NCBI RefSeq assembly: GCF_021391495.1
Contig: NZ_CP090063.1
Span: forward strand, 4,402,001-4,466,000
Source: Amycolatopsis acidiphila
GTDB taxonomy: Bacteria > Actinomycetota > Actinomycetes > Mycobacteriales > Pseudonocardiaceae
Direction of reading: 5' to 3'
DNA length: 64,000 nucleotides
The translations under genes were made by a program, and so were the position numbers. Below are positions 45,442 through 53,869 of the stretch, piece after piece (positions within the stretch are counted from its first letter, which is position 1; every line of letters starts with the position of its first letter). The notes under the pieces are model-generated. The model searched no databases. It was not told the origin of the DNA and saw only the letters and a program-made list of their open reading frames with translations.

Positions 45442-46331
45442 TCAGGCGCCGCGCGGTGGCAGGGACTCGTCGGTAACGATGGCGCCCGGGTGGGTGATCA
45501 CCTTCGCGGCGATGGCGTGGCCCGCCGCGGCCGCGGTGCGCGGGTCGGCGCCGTCGAGGCGTGCGGCCAGGTAGCCGGCGTTGAAGGCGTCCCCCGCCGC
45601 GGTGGTGTCCACTGTGGACTCCACGGCGACGGCGGGGACCAGCACCGGCGGCGCGCCGTCCCAGACTACGCAGCCGTTGCCGCCGTCCTTCACCGCGATC
45701 TCCGCCACTCCCCACTCCCGCAGGCGTGCCACCGTCGCCGCGGGCGTGGGGTCGGCGAACAGCGCGTGCTCGTCGGAGAACGTCGGCACGGCGATGCTCG
45801 TCAGCTCCCAGGTGCGCCGGACGGCGTCGCGCGCCAGCTCCGCGGACTCCCAGCCCGCGGCCCGGTAGTTGCTGTCGAACATCACCCGCGCGCCACGCGC
45901 CCGAGCCGTCGCCAGCGCGGCCCAGAGGCGTTCGCGAGCCGCGACCGTCAGCAGCTGCAAGGTGATCGCCGAGAGGTACAGCACGTCGTAGCCGGAGAGG
46001 TCCGGGGCGATTCCGAGCGGTAGTAGGTGAAGCTGCGCTCGCCGTGCTCGTCGGTGCGGACGAGGTACAGCCCGGGCTGCGCCCCCGGCACACGATCGAC
46101 CAGCCGCGTGCCCAGCCCCTCGCCGCGCATCGCGGCGAGGATGCCCGCGCTGTAGTCGTCGTCGCCGAGGCGGGTCAGGTAGTCGACCTCGACCGCCTCC
46201 GGCGGGGTGAGCCGCGCGAGGTAGACCGCGGTGTTGAAGGTGTCTCCCGCGTAGCCGAGGGACAGCGTCCGGGCGCCGGTGTGCGTCAGCTCGATCATGC
46301 ACTCGCCGACGGCGAGCACGCGGGTCGTCAA
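45442..46331 (-). pseudogene. PfkB-family sugar kinase (KDG kinase-like), frameshifted
   Basis: Two overlapping reading frames together give one PfkB kinase of about 296 residues. The first frame (ATG 46331) encodes VLAVGECMIELTHTGARTLSLGYAGDTFNTAVYLARL to SFTYYRSES. The family then continues in another frame with APDLSGYDVLYLSAITLQLLT and ends with DTTAAGDAFNAGYLAARL, the ATP/catalytic motif. The frame changes near 46007-46008, as if one base were deleted from TCGGCCCCGG. It resembles 2-keto-3-deoxygluconate kinase. The lesion may be real or a base-calling error. Divergent from an IclR gene. Confidence 0.85.
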
Positions 46332-46355
46332 GTTCGGTTACCTCTGTCTCGAGCG

Positions 46356-46381
46356 TTCCGGAGAACGGAATAGTATTTCGG
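46356..46381. promoter_or_regulatory. Candidate IclR-family operator
   Basis: TTCCG-N5-CGGAA (46356-46370) is a perfect inverted repeat, and the right half forms a second imperfect dyad, CGGAA-N5-TTTCGG, to 46381. It lies midway between the divergent kinase and IclR genes. Confidence 0.5.
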
Positions 46382-46424
46382 CGAGCTGAATGGCAGCCTA
46401 GATCCCGGGCGAAAGGGGCGTCAA

Positions 46425-47171
46425 ATGCCGGTCAGCGCGGAGGGCAGCGCGCTCCGGGCGCTGCGCGTGCTCGAAGCCGTGGGCGCGGCGGGCGGGCCGC
46501 ACCGGCTGGGCCGGATCGCCCAGGAGACCGGGGTGACCAAACCGAGCACGCACCGGATCCTGCACGGGCTGGTCGCCGCCGGGTACGCGGCGACCGACGG
46601 CGACGGGACATACGGGCTCGGCCCGCGGGCCTTCGCGTTGTCGGCGCTGTTCGCGTCCGGACAGCACGGCGAACCGGTCCTGCGCCGCCTGCGGGACGAG
46701 ACCGGTCAGCCGGTGCACGTGGCGCTGCGCAGCGGCAACCAGGCGATCTACGTGCAGAAGCTCGACACCGACCGCCCCTACCGGATGGCCTCGCGCGTCG
46801 GCGGCCAGATTCCCTTGCACTGCACGGCGATCGGGAAGGCCATCCTCGCGCACCTCGACCCGGCGCAGCGGCGCGCGCTGCTGGCCGAGACGGGCCTGCC
46901 CGCGCCAACGGCGCGCACCCACACAGACCTCGCCGCCCTCGAAGCCGAGCTGCGGAAGGTGCGGGCACTCGGCTACGCGGTCGACGACGAGGAGAACGAG
47001 GAAACCGTCCGCTGCATCGGCGCGCCGCTGCTCAATGGCGCCGGTACACCCGTCGGCGGGGTCAGCGTCTCGACGCTCACCTTCGCGGTGCCCGCCGGCG
47101 AGCTGCTCGCCCACGTCCCCCACCTGCTCGGCGCGGCCCGCCTGCTCGCGCGGGCTACACCTAGAGCGTGA
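46425..47171 (+). CDS. IclR-family transcriptional regulator
   Basis: A 248-residue regulator. The N-terminal winged helix includes ALRALRVLEAVG, RIAQETGVTKPSTHRILHGLVAAGYA (about 10-60). The effector domain has VQKLDTDRPYRMASRVGGQIPLHCTAIGKAILAHL and VRCIGAPLLNGAGTPVGGVSVS. It lies divergent from the sugar kinase gene, in a KdgR-like arrangement, and probably responds to a sugar acid. The end overlaps the VOC gene by 11 nt. Confidence 0.9.
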   Translation: MPVSAEGSALRALRVLEAVGAAGGPHRLGRIAQETGVTKPSTHRILHGLVAAGYAATDGDGTYGLGPRAFALSALFASGQHGEPVLRRLRDETGQPVHVALRSGNQAIYVQKLDTDRPYRMASRVGGQIPLHCTAIGKAILAHLDPAQRRALLAETGLPAPTARTHTDLAALEAELRKVRALGYAVDDEENEETVRCIGAPLLNGAGTPVGGVSVSTLTFAVPAGELLAHVPHLLGAARLLARATPRA

Positions 47172-47634
47172 GCGGCTTGACCGGCGAGCCGATGGCCTCG
47201 GGGGTGTCCCAGTCCACCCCGGGAATGTCGACGTAGAGCTCGATCTCGTTGCCGTCGGGATCGGCGATGTACAGGCTGTGCGTGGCGGTGTGGTCGCTCA
47301 TCCCCAGTACCGGGGTGCCGGTCTGCTCGAGCTTCGCCAGCGCCTCGCGCAGCTCGTCGTCGGTGGTGCCGATCTTGAGGCCGAAGTGGTAGAGCCCGAC
47401 GCGGCGCCCCTCGGGCTGGGCCGCGGCGTCCTCGCCGACCTCGATCAGCAACAGCTCGTGGTGCGTGCGCCCGGACGGCGCGTTGAACGCCGCGAACGGC
47501 TTGCGGTCCAGCTCGCCGTCGACGCCGCGGGCGGGCAGGATCTGCCGCCAGCCGAGCACGTCCCGGTAGAAGCGGGTGGACCGCTCGATGTCCCGGACGT
47601 AGAGCACCAGATGCCCGAGCTCTCTGACCTCCAC
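47161..47634 (-). CDS. VOC-family dioxygenase-like protein
   Basis: A 157-residue vicinal-oxygen-chelate protein with two beta-alpha-beta-beta-beta modules. Metal-binding candidates are His in ELGHLVLYVRD, His in VGLYHFGLKIG and Glu in NEIELYVDIPG; DPDGNEIELY is typical of catechol dioxygenase relatives. The GTG at 47634 has GGAGG 6 nt away; one codon upstream is another GTG. TTGAA-N2-TTCAA at 47653-47664 upstream looks like an operator. Substrate unknown. Confidence 0.85.
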   Translation of the reverse strand: MEVRELGHLVLYVRDIERSTRFYRDVLGWRQILPARGVDGELDRKPFAAFNAPSGRTHHELLLIEVGEDAAAQPEGRRVGLYHFGLKIGTTDDELREALAKLEQTGTPVLGMSDHTATHSLYIADPDGNEIELYVDIPGVDWDTPEAIGSPVKPLTL

Positions 47635-47652
47635 CACACACCTCCGGTGAAT

Positions 47653-47664
47653 TTGAATCTTCAA
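47653..47664. promoter_or_regulatory. Candidate operator TTGAA-N2-TTCAA ahead of VOC gene
   Basis: A 12-bp palindrome (47653-47664) lies about 19 nt before the VOC start and just downstream of a minus-strand -10-like TATGCT. Such TTGA..TCAA sites are bound by many MarR regulators, but no MarR gene is adjacent. Confidence 0.4.
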
Positions 47665-47707
47665 CCGGTAAGCATACGGGAAGGACCTCGCCCGTGCCGG
47701 ACACCGT

Positions 47708-48258
47708 TCAGCGCCGCACCAGGTACCGCAGGTGGGTGACCCGCTTGCCCTCGACCACCTGGACCGGCCCGTCGAGCCGGACGCTGGGGTCGATGTCGTC
47801 GAAGTAGCCGATGCCGCGGCCGAGGAACACGGGCACGAGGTCGATCCTGACCTCGACGAGCAGCCCGGCGTTGAGCGCCAGCTGCGCCACCGACGCGCCG
47901 GACAACCCGATGTTCCCGCCGCCGGCGACCGCCTTCGCCTGGCGGACCGCGCTGGGCACGCCGTCGTGGACGAAGGTGTACGGCACGCCGTCCTCGATGG
48001 GTGGCCAGCTCTCCGGCGGCGCCCGGGGCGTCACGACGAAGGTCGGCTGCCCGCCGGGCGGCCGCCCGCCCCAGCCGTTCGTGTAGTCGAAGACGCCGCG
48101 CCCGCACACGAACGCGCCGGGCTCACCTTCCTTCGTGGGCATCGTCCCGGTCCAGTACCGCGCACTGGGCTCGGTCATGTGAACAGTGGTCCGACGTGCC
48201 CGTCCACGTCGGCGATGAACCCGTCCAGTGACGTCGAGAAGCTCGCGAACACGGTCAT
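47708..48258 (-). pseudogene. Dihydrofolate reductase/RibD-like gene, decayed
   Basis: The N-terminus (ATG 48258, MTVFASFSTSLDGFIADVDG, then HVGPLFT) matches the start of DHFR/RibD C-terminal domain proteins but stops at 48175 after 27 residues. A second frame from ATG 48178 continues the family: GAFVCGRGVFDYTNGWGGRPP and VTHLRYLVRR. Compared with the family, about 20 residues after GPLF are missing and the frame changes, consistent with a small internal deletion. The two pieces share a 4-nt ATGA, so coupled translation of two fragments is possible but probably non-functional. Confidence 0.75.
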
Positions 48259-48303
48259 GGCAGACAAGACCTGGCGCGGGCGGGAAACTCATCGCCGCCC
48301 GGG

Positions 48304-48570
48304 TCAGGCGTCGTGGTCCGTGGCGATCACGGTGGCGAGCGCGCTCAGCGCCGCTTCGGCCTCGGCGCCGTCGGCACGCAGCACGACCTCGTCCCCACCG
48401 CGCGCGCCGAGGCCCATCACCGACAGCAGGCTCCGCGCGTCGACGGGCTCGCCGTCACCGACGCCGATGGTCACCGGCACCGGCTGCGCCGCGGCGGCCT
48501 TGACGAACAGGGCGGCCGGGCGGGCGTGCAACCCCACCGACGAACCGACGATCACCCGGCGTTCCAGCAT
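48304..48570 (-). CDS. ptsH: PTS phosphocarrier protein HPr
   Basis: An 88-residue HPr that receives phosphate from enzyme I and passes it to EIIA. The active-site His is in VGLHARPAALFVKAAA (about residue 15), and the regulatory serine region reads ARSLLSVMGLGARGG. Length is standard. The ATG has GAGGAG upstream. A DasR-type site lies 59 nt ahead, so it probably belongs to the same regulon as the PTS genes at 3.7-6.6 kb. Enzyme I is not in the window. Confidence 0.95.
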   Translation of the reverse strand: MLERRVIVGSSVGLHARPAALFVKAAAAQPVPVTIGVGDGEPVDARSLLSVMGLGARGGDEVVLRADGAEAEAALSALATVIATDHDA

Positions 48571-48628
48571 CACGACTCCTCGAGGAAAAGACCCAGCGGG
48601 TTGCCCCGACGATACCCAACGTGCGCCG

Positions 48629-48644
48629 AAAGGTCTAGACCACA
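48629..48644. promoter_or_regulatory. DasR-responsive element upstream of ptsH
   Basis: AAAGGTCTAGACCACA holds the core palindrome GGTCTAGACC (48632-48641), the same core as at 4520-4535. It lies 59 nt upstream of the HPr start and overlaps the stop codon of the LacI gene, whose TAG is part of the site. Confidence 0.85.
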
Positions 48645-49666
48645 CTCGCCCGCCGCGGGGCACCGGTACTGCCGCGCACCATCAGCTTCGGCTGCAGCAC
48701 CAGCTCCCGCGGCGCCAGGCCCGGGTCCTCCAGCCGCTCGACGACGGTGCGCACCGCCAGCTCCGCCTGGCGCAGCGGATCCTGCCGCACGGTGGTCAGG
48801 TCGATGTGCGAGAGCTGGGCGAGGTTGCTGTCGTCGAAACCGGCCACCGACAGGTCGCCCGGCACGTCCAGGCCCGCCCGCCAGGCCGCGTCCAGGAAGC
48901 CGACCGCGGACCGGTCGTTGCTGGCGAAGACGGCGGTCGGCAGCCGGTCGCGCTCGGCCAGCAGCACTGCCGCCGCCCGCGCCCCGGCGTCCTCGGTGTG
49001 GTCGCCGGGCAGTACCCGGATCTGCTCGGCCAGCCCGTGCCGCCGCATCGCGCCCAGGTACGCGCGGCGGCGCTCGGCCGCCCCCGCCTCGTCCCCGCCG
49101 TCGATGTGCAGGATCGCCGAGTGCCCCAGCTCGACCAGGTAGTCGATGACCTGGCGGACCCCCTTGGCCTCGTCGACGTGCACCGAGTCGACGGAGGCGC
49201 CGGGAAACCGGCGGCCGACCACCACGGCCGGCACCCGCTCGCCCAGTTCGGCGACGTAGTCGGCCTCGAGGTAGCCGCCGAGCAGGAGCAGCCCCTCGCA
49301 GCGGTGGCCCAGCAGCGCGTCGACCGCGTGGTGCTCGTCGCGCGCCGGGAGCGCGGCCGAGAGCAGGATCTCGTAGCCGAGCTGCTCAGCGGCCGGGTAC
49401 ACCGCCTCGATCAGGTCGGCGTGGAAGGCGTTGCGGATGGTGAACACCACCCCGAGCATCCGGCTGCGCGCGCGGGCGAGCATGCGGGCGGCGCTGTCGG
49501 GCCGGTAGCCCAGCTCGCGGGCGGCGGCGAACACCTTTTCCCTGGTCTCGTCGCTCGCGCCGGGCTCGTTGCGGAAGACCAGGGAGACCAGCGCGCGAGA
49601 CACGCCGATGCGGGCCGCGACATCGGCCATCGTCGGGCGCCGCTCCCGCGCGCGGTTGCCTGCCAT
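48635..49666 (-). CDS. LacI-family transcriptional repressor
   Basis: A 343-residue regulator. The HTH and hinge are PTMADVAARIGVSRALVSLVFR and AARELGYRPDSAARMLAR; the periplasmic-binding-like effector domain follows (LGVVFTIRNAFHADLIEAV, VFASNDRSAVGFLDAAWRAGLDVPGDLSVAGFDDS). It is transcribed away from the ABC importer operon and probably represses it through the palindrome at 49747-49766. ATG 49666 follows GGGGA. Its stop codon overlaps the DasR site of ptsH. Confidence 0.93.
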   Translation of the reverse strand: MAGNRARERRPTMADVAARIGVSRALVSLVFRNEPGASDETREKVFAAARELGYRPDSAARMLARARSRMLGVVFTIRNAFHADLIEAVYPAAEQLGYEILLSAALPARDEHHAVDALLGHRCEGLLLLGGYLEADYVAELGERVPAVVVGRRFPGASVDSVHVDEAKGVRQVIDYLVELGHSAILHIDGGDEAGAAERRRAYLGAMRRHGLAEQIRVLPGDHTEDAGARAAAVLLAERDRLPTAVFASNDRSAVGFLDAAWRAGLDVPGDLSVAGFDDSNLAQLSHIDLTTVRQDPLRQAELAVRTVVERLEDPGLAPRELVLQPKLMVRGSTGAPRRASVV

Positions 49667-49711
49667 TCCCCGATCCTGCCTTCCCCCGCCCGAACCGATA
49701 CGCCGAGGGTC

Positions 49712-49766
49712 TTGACACGTCAGTGTGAGCCGCAGCATAGTACCGCCTACTAGAGCGCGCTAGTAG
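49712..49766 (+). promoter_or_regulatory. Promoter and LacI-type operator of the ABC importer operon
   Basis: TTGACA (49712-49717), 18-bp spacer, CATAGT (49736-49741). A 20-bp palindrome CTACTAG-N6-CTAGTAG (49747-49766) begins at the predicted transcription start, a classic repressor position. It lies between the divergent LacI gene and the substrate-binding protein gene. Confidence 0.8.
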
Positions 49767-49811
49767 TGCGCGGCAGCGCGCCCCCTCCCCGCACAAAGAG
49801 GTGCACGCCAG

Positions 49812-50810
49812 ATGAGCAACAGCAACCGCCGGCTCGCCTTCGTCGCCACGCTCGCGGCGGCCGCACTCGCCGTAACCGGCTGCAGCAGTGGTGGCGGCAA
49901 GCAGGCCGAGCAGCAGAACGCTGCCGCCAACGCCGGGACCGCGGGCACGGCGAAGATCCGGATCGCGATGATCACCCACGAGACGCCCGGCGACACGTTC
50001 TGGGACATCGTCCGCAAGGGCGCGCAGGCCGCCGCGGCCAAGGACAACGTGGACCTCGTCTACTCCAACGACCCGGCGGGCCCGAACCAGGCGAACCTGG
50101 TGCAGAACGCGGTCGACCAGAAGGTGGACGGCATCGCGATGACCCTCGCCCACCCGGACGCGATGACCGGGGTGATCGGCAAGGCGAAGGCGGCGGGCAT
50201 CCCGGTGGTCGGGTTCAACGCCGGCATCGACAACTGGGCGCAGGAGGGGCTGCTGGAGTACTTCGGCTCCGACGAGACGATCGCCGGGCAGGCCTTCGGC
50301 GACCGGCTCAACCAGGTCGGCGCCAAGCACGCGCTGTGTGTGATCCACGAGCAGGGCCAGGTCGCGCTGGAAGCGCGCTGCGCCGGGCTCAAGCAGGCCT
50401 TCAAGGGGCAGACCGAACTGCTCTACGTCAACGGCCAGGACGCCACCGCGACCCAGTCGACGATCCAGGCGAAGCTGCAGCAGGACAAGGGGATCGACTT
50501 CGTGGCGACGCTCGGGGCGCCGGTCGCGCTGCTGGCCGTGCAGTCGGTCACCGGCGCGGGCAGCTCCGCGAAGGTCGCGACCTTCGACACCAACAAGGCG
50601 CTGGTGCAGGCGATCAAGGACGGCACCGTGCAGTGGGCGGTCGACCAGCAGCCCTACCTGCAGGGCTACCTCGCGGTGGACTCGCTGTGGCTCTACAAGT
50701 TCAACGGCAACACCGTCGGCGGCGGCAAGGCGACGCTGACCGGCCCCGCGTTCATCACCAAGGACAACATCGACTCGGTCTCCCAGTTCGCCAACGCCGG
50801 CACCCGCTAG
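49812..50810 (+). CDS. Sugar ABC transporter substrate-binding lipoprotein
   Basis: A 332-residue binding protein of the ribose/inositol type (peripla_BP_4). The signal peptide ends in a lipobox AVTGC (about residues 19-23). The fold is marked by IRIAMITHETPGDTFWDIVRKGAQAAA, DGIAMTLAHPDAM and GIPVVGFNAGIDN. The ATG has GAGG 11 nt upstream. First of an operon with permease, ATPase and two dehydrogenases. Sugar or polyol specificity cannot be read from sequence. Confidence 0.92.
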   Translation: MSNSNRRLAFVATLAAAALAVTGCSSGGGKQAEQQNAAANAGTAGTAKIRIAMITHETPGDTFWDIVRKGAQAAAAKDNVDLVYSNDPAGPNQANLVQNAVDQKVDGIAMTLAHPDAMTGVIGKAKAAGIPVVGFNAGIDNWAQEGLLEYFGSDETIAGQAFGDRLNQVGAKHALCVIHEQGQVALEARCAGLKQAFKGQTELLYVNGQDATATQSTIQAKLQQDKGIDFVATLGAPVALLAVQSVTGAGSSAKVATFDTNKALVQAIKDGTVQWAVDQQPYLQGYLAVDSLWLYKFNGNTVGGGKATLTGPAFITKDNIDSVSQFANAGTR

Positions 50811-50827
50811 CGGCGCGAGGAGGAACG

Positions 50828-51883
50828 ATGACGCAGGCAACCGCTCCCCTGCCCGCCGCGCCGGAGGCCGGCCGGGCGCCTGCCCGGCCGCGCTCCTTCG
50901 GGCGCCGGGTGATCGCCCGGCCCGAGCTGAGCTCGCTGCTCGGCGCCGTCGCGGTGTTCGCGTTGTTCTTCGCGGTCGCCCCGCCGTTCCGCGAGGCGGC
51001 GTCACTGTCCACTGTGCTCTATTCCAGCTCGACGATCGGCATCGTCGCGGTCGCCGTGTCGCTGCTGATGATCGGTGGCGAGTTCGACCTCTCCGCCGGG
51101 GTCGCGGTCACCAGCTCGTCGCTGACCGGGGCGATGGTGGCCTTCCAGCTCAACCTCGACGTGTGGGCCGGGGTGGTGGCGGCGCTGGTGCTGTCGCTGG
51201 GGATCGGGTTCCTCAACGGCTACCTCGTGATGCGCACGAAGCTGCCCAGCTTCCTGATCACGCTCGCCACGTTCCTGATGCTGCAGGGGCTCAACCTCGC
51301 GATCACGAAGCTGGTCACCGGCAACGTCGCCACCGACTCGATCGCCGACATGGACGGCTTCGACTCCGCCCGCGCGGTGTTCGCCTCGGAGGTGCACCTC
51401 GGCGGCGTGGCGATCAAGGTGACGGTGTTCTGGTGGATCCTGTTCCTCGCGATCGCCACCTGGGTGCTGCTGCGCACCAGGGCCGGCAACTGGATCTACG
51501 CCGTGGGCGGCCAGGCCGACTCCTCGCGCGCGGTGGGCGTGCCGGTCAAGCGCACCAAGATCGGGCTGTTCATGACGGTCGGGTTCGGCGCCTGGTTCGT
51601 CGGGATGCACCAGCTGTTCGCGTTCGACAGCGTCCAGTCCGGCCTCGGCATCGGCAACGAGCTGCTGTTCATCGCGGCGGCGGTGATCGGCGGCTGCCTG
51701 CTCACCGGCGGCTACGGCTCGGCGATCGGCGCCGGGATCGGCGCGCTGATCTACGGCATGACCACCCAGGGCATCGTCTACGCGGGCTGGAACCCGGACT
51801 GGCTGAAGTTCTTCGTCGGCGCGACCCTGCTGCTCGCGACCCTGCTCAACATGTGGGTGCGGCTGCGCACCTCGCGGAGGTGA
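50828..51883 (+). CDS. Sugar ABC transporter permease
   Basis: A 351-residue membrane protein of the RbsC/BPD_transp_2 family with about nine helices. Diagnostic are LLMIGGEFDLSAGVAVTSSSLTGAM, IGFLNGYLVMRTKLPSFLITLATFLMLQG and GGCLLTGGYGSAIGAGIGALIYGMTTQGI. ATG 50828 after GAGGA. It is 17 nt behind the binding protein gene and 7 nt ahead of the ATPase gene. Confidence 0.93.
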   Translation: MTQATAPLPAAPEAGRAPARPRSFGRRVIARPELSSLLGAVAVFALFFAVAPPFREAASLSTVLYSSSTIGIVAVAVSLLMIGGEFDLSAGVAVTSSSLTGAMVAFQLNLDVWAGVVAALVLSLGIGFLNGYLVMRTKLPSFLITLATFLMLQGLNLAITKLVTGNVATDSIADMDGFDSARAVFASEVHLGGVAIKVTVFWWILFLAIATWVLLRTRAGNWIYAVGGQADSSRAVGVPVKRTKIGLFMTVGFGAWFVGMHQLFAFDSVQSGLGIGNELLFIAAAVIGGCLLTGGYGSAIGAGIGALIYGMTTQGIVYAGWNPDWLKFFVGATLLLATLLNMWVRLRTSRR

Positions 51884-51890
51884 GGCGGCG

Positions 51891-52709
51891 ATGACCGCGA
51901 AACCCGTGGTGGAGCTCGACGGCGTCGGCAAGAGCTACGGCAACATCTCCGCGCTGCGCGGGGTCACCCTGACCGTGCGGGAGGCCGGGGTCACCTGCGT
52001 GCTCGGGGACAACGGCGCGGGCAAGTCCACCCTCATCAAGATCATCTCCGGGCTGCACGGCCACGACTCGGGGCGCTACCTGGTGGACGGCGAGGAGGTC
52101 CGGTTCGGCTCGCCGCGCGAAGCGCTCGACCGGGGTATCGCCGCGGTGTACCAGGACCTGGCGGTGGTGCCGCTGATGCCGGTGTGGCGCAACTTCTTCC
52201 TCGGCTCCGAACCGACGACCGGGGTGTGGCCGCTGCGGCGGCTCGACGTGCGCAAGATGCGCGAGACCACGGACGCGGAGCTGCGGAAGCTGGGCATCGA
52301 GCTGCCCGACGTCGACCTGCCCATCGGCAGCCTGTCGGGCGGGCAGCGCCAGTGCGTCGCGATCGCGCGGGCTATCTACTTCGGCGCGCGGGTGCTGATC
52401 CTCGACGAGCCGACCGCGGCGCTGGGGGTCAAGCAGTCGGGCGTGGTGCTCAAGTACATCGCCGCCGCCCGCGACGCCGGGCTGGGGGTCATCTTCATCA
52501 CCCACAACCCGCACCACGCGTTCATCGTCGGCGACCGGTTCGTGGTGCTGCGCCAGGGCGAGGTGGAGCTGGACACGGCGCGCGACGAGCTCACCCTCGA
52601 CGACCTGACCCACCACATGGCGGGCGGCGCCGAGCTCGACGCGCTCAAGCACGAGCTGGACCGGATCCAGGCGCCGGAGATGGGGGCGCTGCACGAGGCC
52701 GCCCGGTGA
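51891..52709 (+). CDS. Sugar ABC transporter ATP-binding protein
   Basis: A 272-residue ATPase with one ABC domain, whereas ribose-type importers often have two in tandem, so a homodimer is expected. Walker A is LGDNGAGKSTLIK, the Q-loop AVYQDLAVVPLM, the signature LSGGQRQCVAIARA and Walker B RVLILDEPTAALG; the H-loop is FITHN. ATG 51891 after GGAGGTGAGGCGG. The stop overlaps the following dehydrogenase start (GTGA). Confidence 0.94.
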   Translation: MTAKPVVELDGVGKSYGNISALRGVTLTVREAGVTCVLGDNGAGKSTLIKIISGLHGHDSGRYLVDGEEVRFGSPREALDRGIAAVYQDLAVVPLMPVWRNFFLGSEPTTGVWPLRRLDVRKMRETTDAELRKLGIELPDVDLPIGSLSGGQRQCVAIARAIYFGARVLILDEPTAALGVKQSGVVLKYIAAARDAGLGVIFITHNPHHAFIVGDRFVVLRQGEVELDTARDELTLDDLTHHMAGGAELDALKHELDRIQAPEMGALHEAAR

Positions 52710-53860
52710 CCGGGGTCGCGGTCATCGGCGCGGGCATGGCGGGCCGGGCGCACGCGGCGGCCTACCGCGCGGCGAGCACCGTCTTCGGCCTCGACCGGCC
52801 CGAGATCCGGCTCGTCGCGGTCGCCGACGTCAACACCGCGCTCGCCGAGGACGTCCGCCGCCGCTACGGGTTCGCGCGGGCCGAGGCGGACTGGCGCGCG
52901 CTCGCGGCGGCCGAGGACATCGACGCGGTGAGCGTCGTGGTCGCCAACGAGCTGCATCGCGAGCTGGTGGAAACCCTGCTGGCGGCGGGAAAGCACGTGT
53001 TGTGCGAGAAACCGCTGGCATCGTCGGTGGCGGACGGGCAGGCCATGGTCGCGGCGGCGCGGCGAAGCGATCGTGTCGCGGCGATCGGCTACACCTACCG
53101 CCGCTCCCCCGCCGTCAGCGCGATCCGGGACGAGCTGGCGAGCGGGCGGCTGGGCGAGCCGGTGCACTTCGCGGGCCGCGCGTGGTACGACTACGCACTC
53201 GACCCGCTGACCCCGATGAGCTGGCGCTACCGGGGCGGCGCCGGTACCGGCATCCTCGCCGACACCGGCAGCCACCTGGTGGATCTGGCGGAGTACCTGT
53301 GCGGCCCGGTCCGCGAGGTGCGCGGCGCGGTGTTCGCGACGGTGGTGCCCGAACGGCCGGTGCCGGCCGGGCCGACCGTGGGGCACGTGCGGGCCGAGCT
53401 GACGGGCGAGCGCTCGGCGGTGGAGAACGAGGACCTGGCGACCTTCACGGCGCGCTTCGCCGGCGGCGCGGTTGGCACGTTCTCCGCGTCCAGGGTCGCG
53501 CACGCGCTGCCGGACGGCCTGGGCTTCGACCTGTTCTGCGGCAACGGTTCCGCGGCATTCGACCTGCAGCGGGCGAGCGAGTTCGCGATCTCCGGCCCGG
53601 CGGGCGAAGGGCGCAGGCAGGTGTTCGCCGGGCCACGGCACCCGTATGTCCACAACGGACTCGCGGTCGACTCGCCCGGTGCTGGCCACGGCACCGGCGA
53701 CATGTTCACCTTCCAGGCCCGCGCGTTCCTCGACGAGATCGCCGGGCTCAAGGAGCTGCCGCCGTGCGCGAGCCTGGCCGACGGGCTGCACGGGCTGCGG
53801 GTGCTGGCCGCAGTGGTGGAGTCCGCCCGGCGGGATGGCGGGGCCGTCGAGGTGGCCTAA
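52706..53860 (+). CDS. Gfo/Idh/MocA-family oxidoreductase
   Basis: A 384-residue NAD(P)-dependent dehydrogenase of sugars or inositols. The N-terminal Rossmann motif is VAVIGAGMAGRAHAAAYRAA; the catalytic E-K-P motif is HVLCEKPLASSVADGQAM; the second domain has TYRRSPAVSAIRDELASGRLGEP and the Asp-x3-His (DTGSHLVDLAEYL). Coupled to the ABC ATPase by a GTGA overlap, so it likely oxidises the imported sugar or polyol. Confidence 0.93.
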   Translation: MTGVAVIGAGMAGRAHAAAYRAASTVFGLDRPEIRLVAVADVNTALAEDVRRRYGFARAEADWRALAAAEDIDAVSVVVANELHRELVETLLAAGKHVLCEKPLASSVADGQAMVAAARRSDRVAAIGYTYRRSPAVSAIRDELASGRLGEPVHFAGRAWYDYALDPLTPMSWRYRGGAGTGILADTGSHLVDLAEYLCGPVREVRGAVFATVVPERPVPAGPTVGHVRAELTGERSAVENEDLATFTARFAGGAVGTFSASRVAHALPDGLGFDLFCGNGSAAFDLQRASEFAISGPAGEGRRQVFAGPRHPYVHNGLAVDSPGAGHGTGDMFTFQARAFLDEIAGLKELPPCASLADGLHGLRVLAAVVESARRDGGAVEVA

Positions 53861-53869
53861 CCTCGCAGC

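Noticed and set aside
45320..46093. Separate gene opposite the amidohydrolase and kinase
   Set aside because: It is a shadow frame; the true product in this region is the PfkB kinase in two frames.
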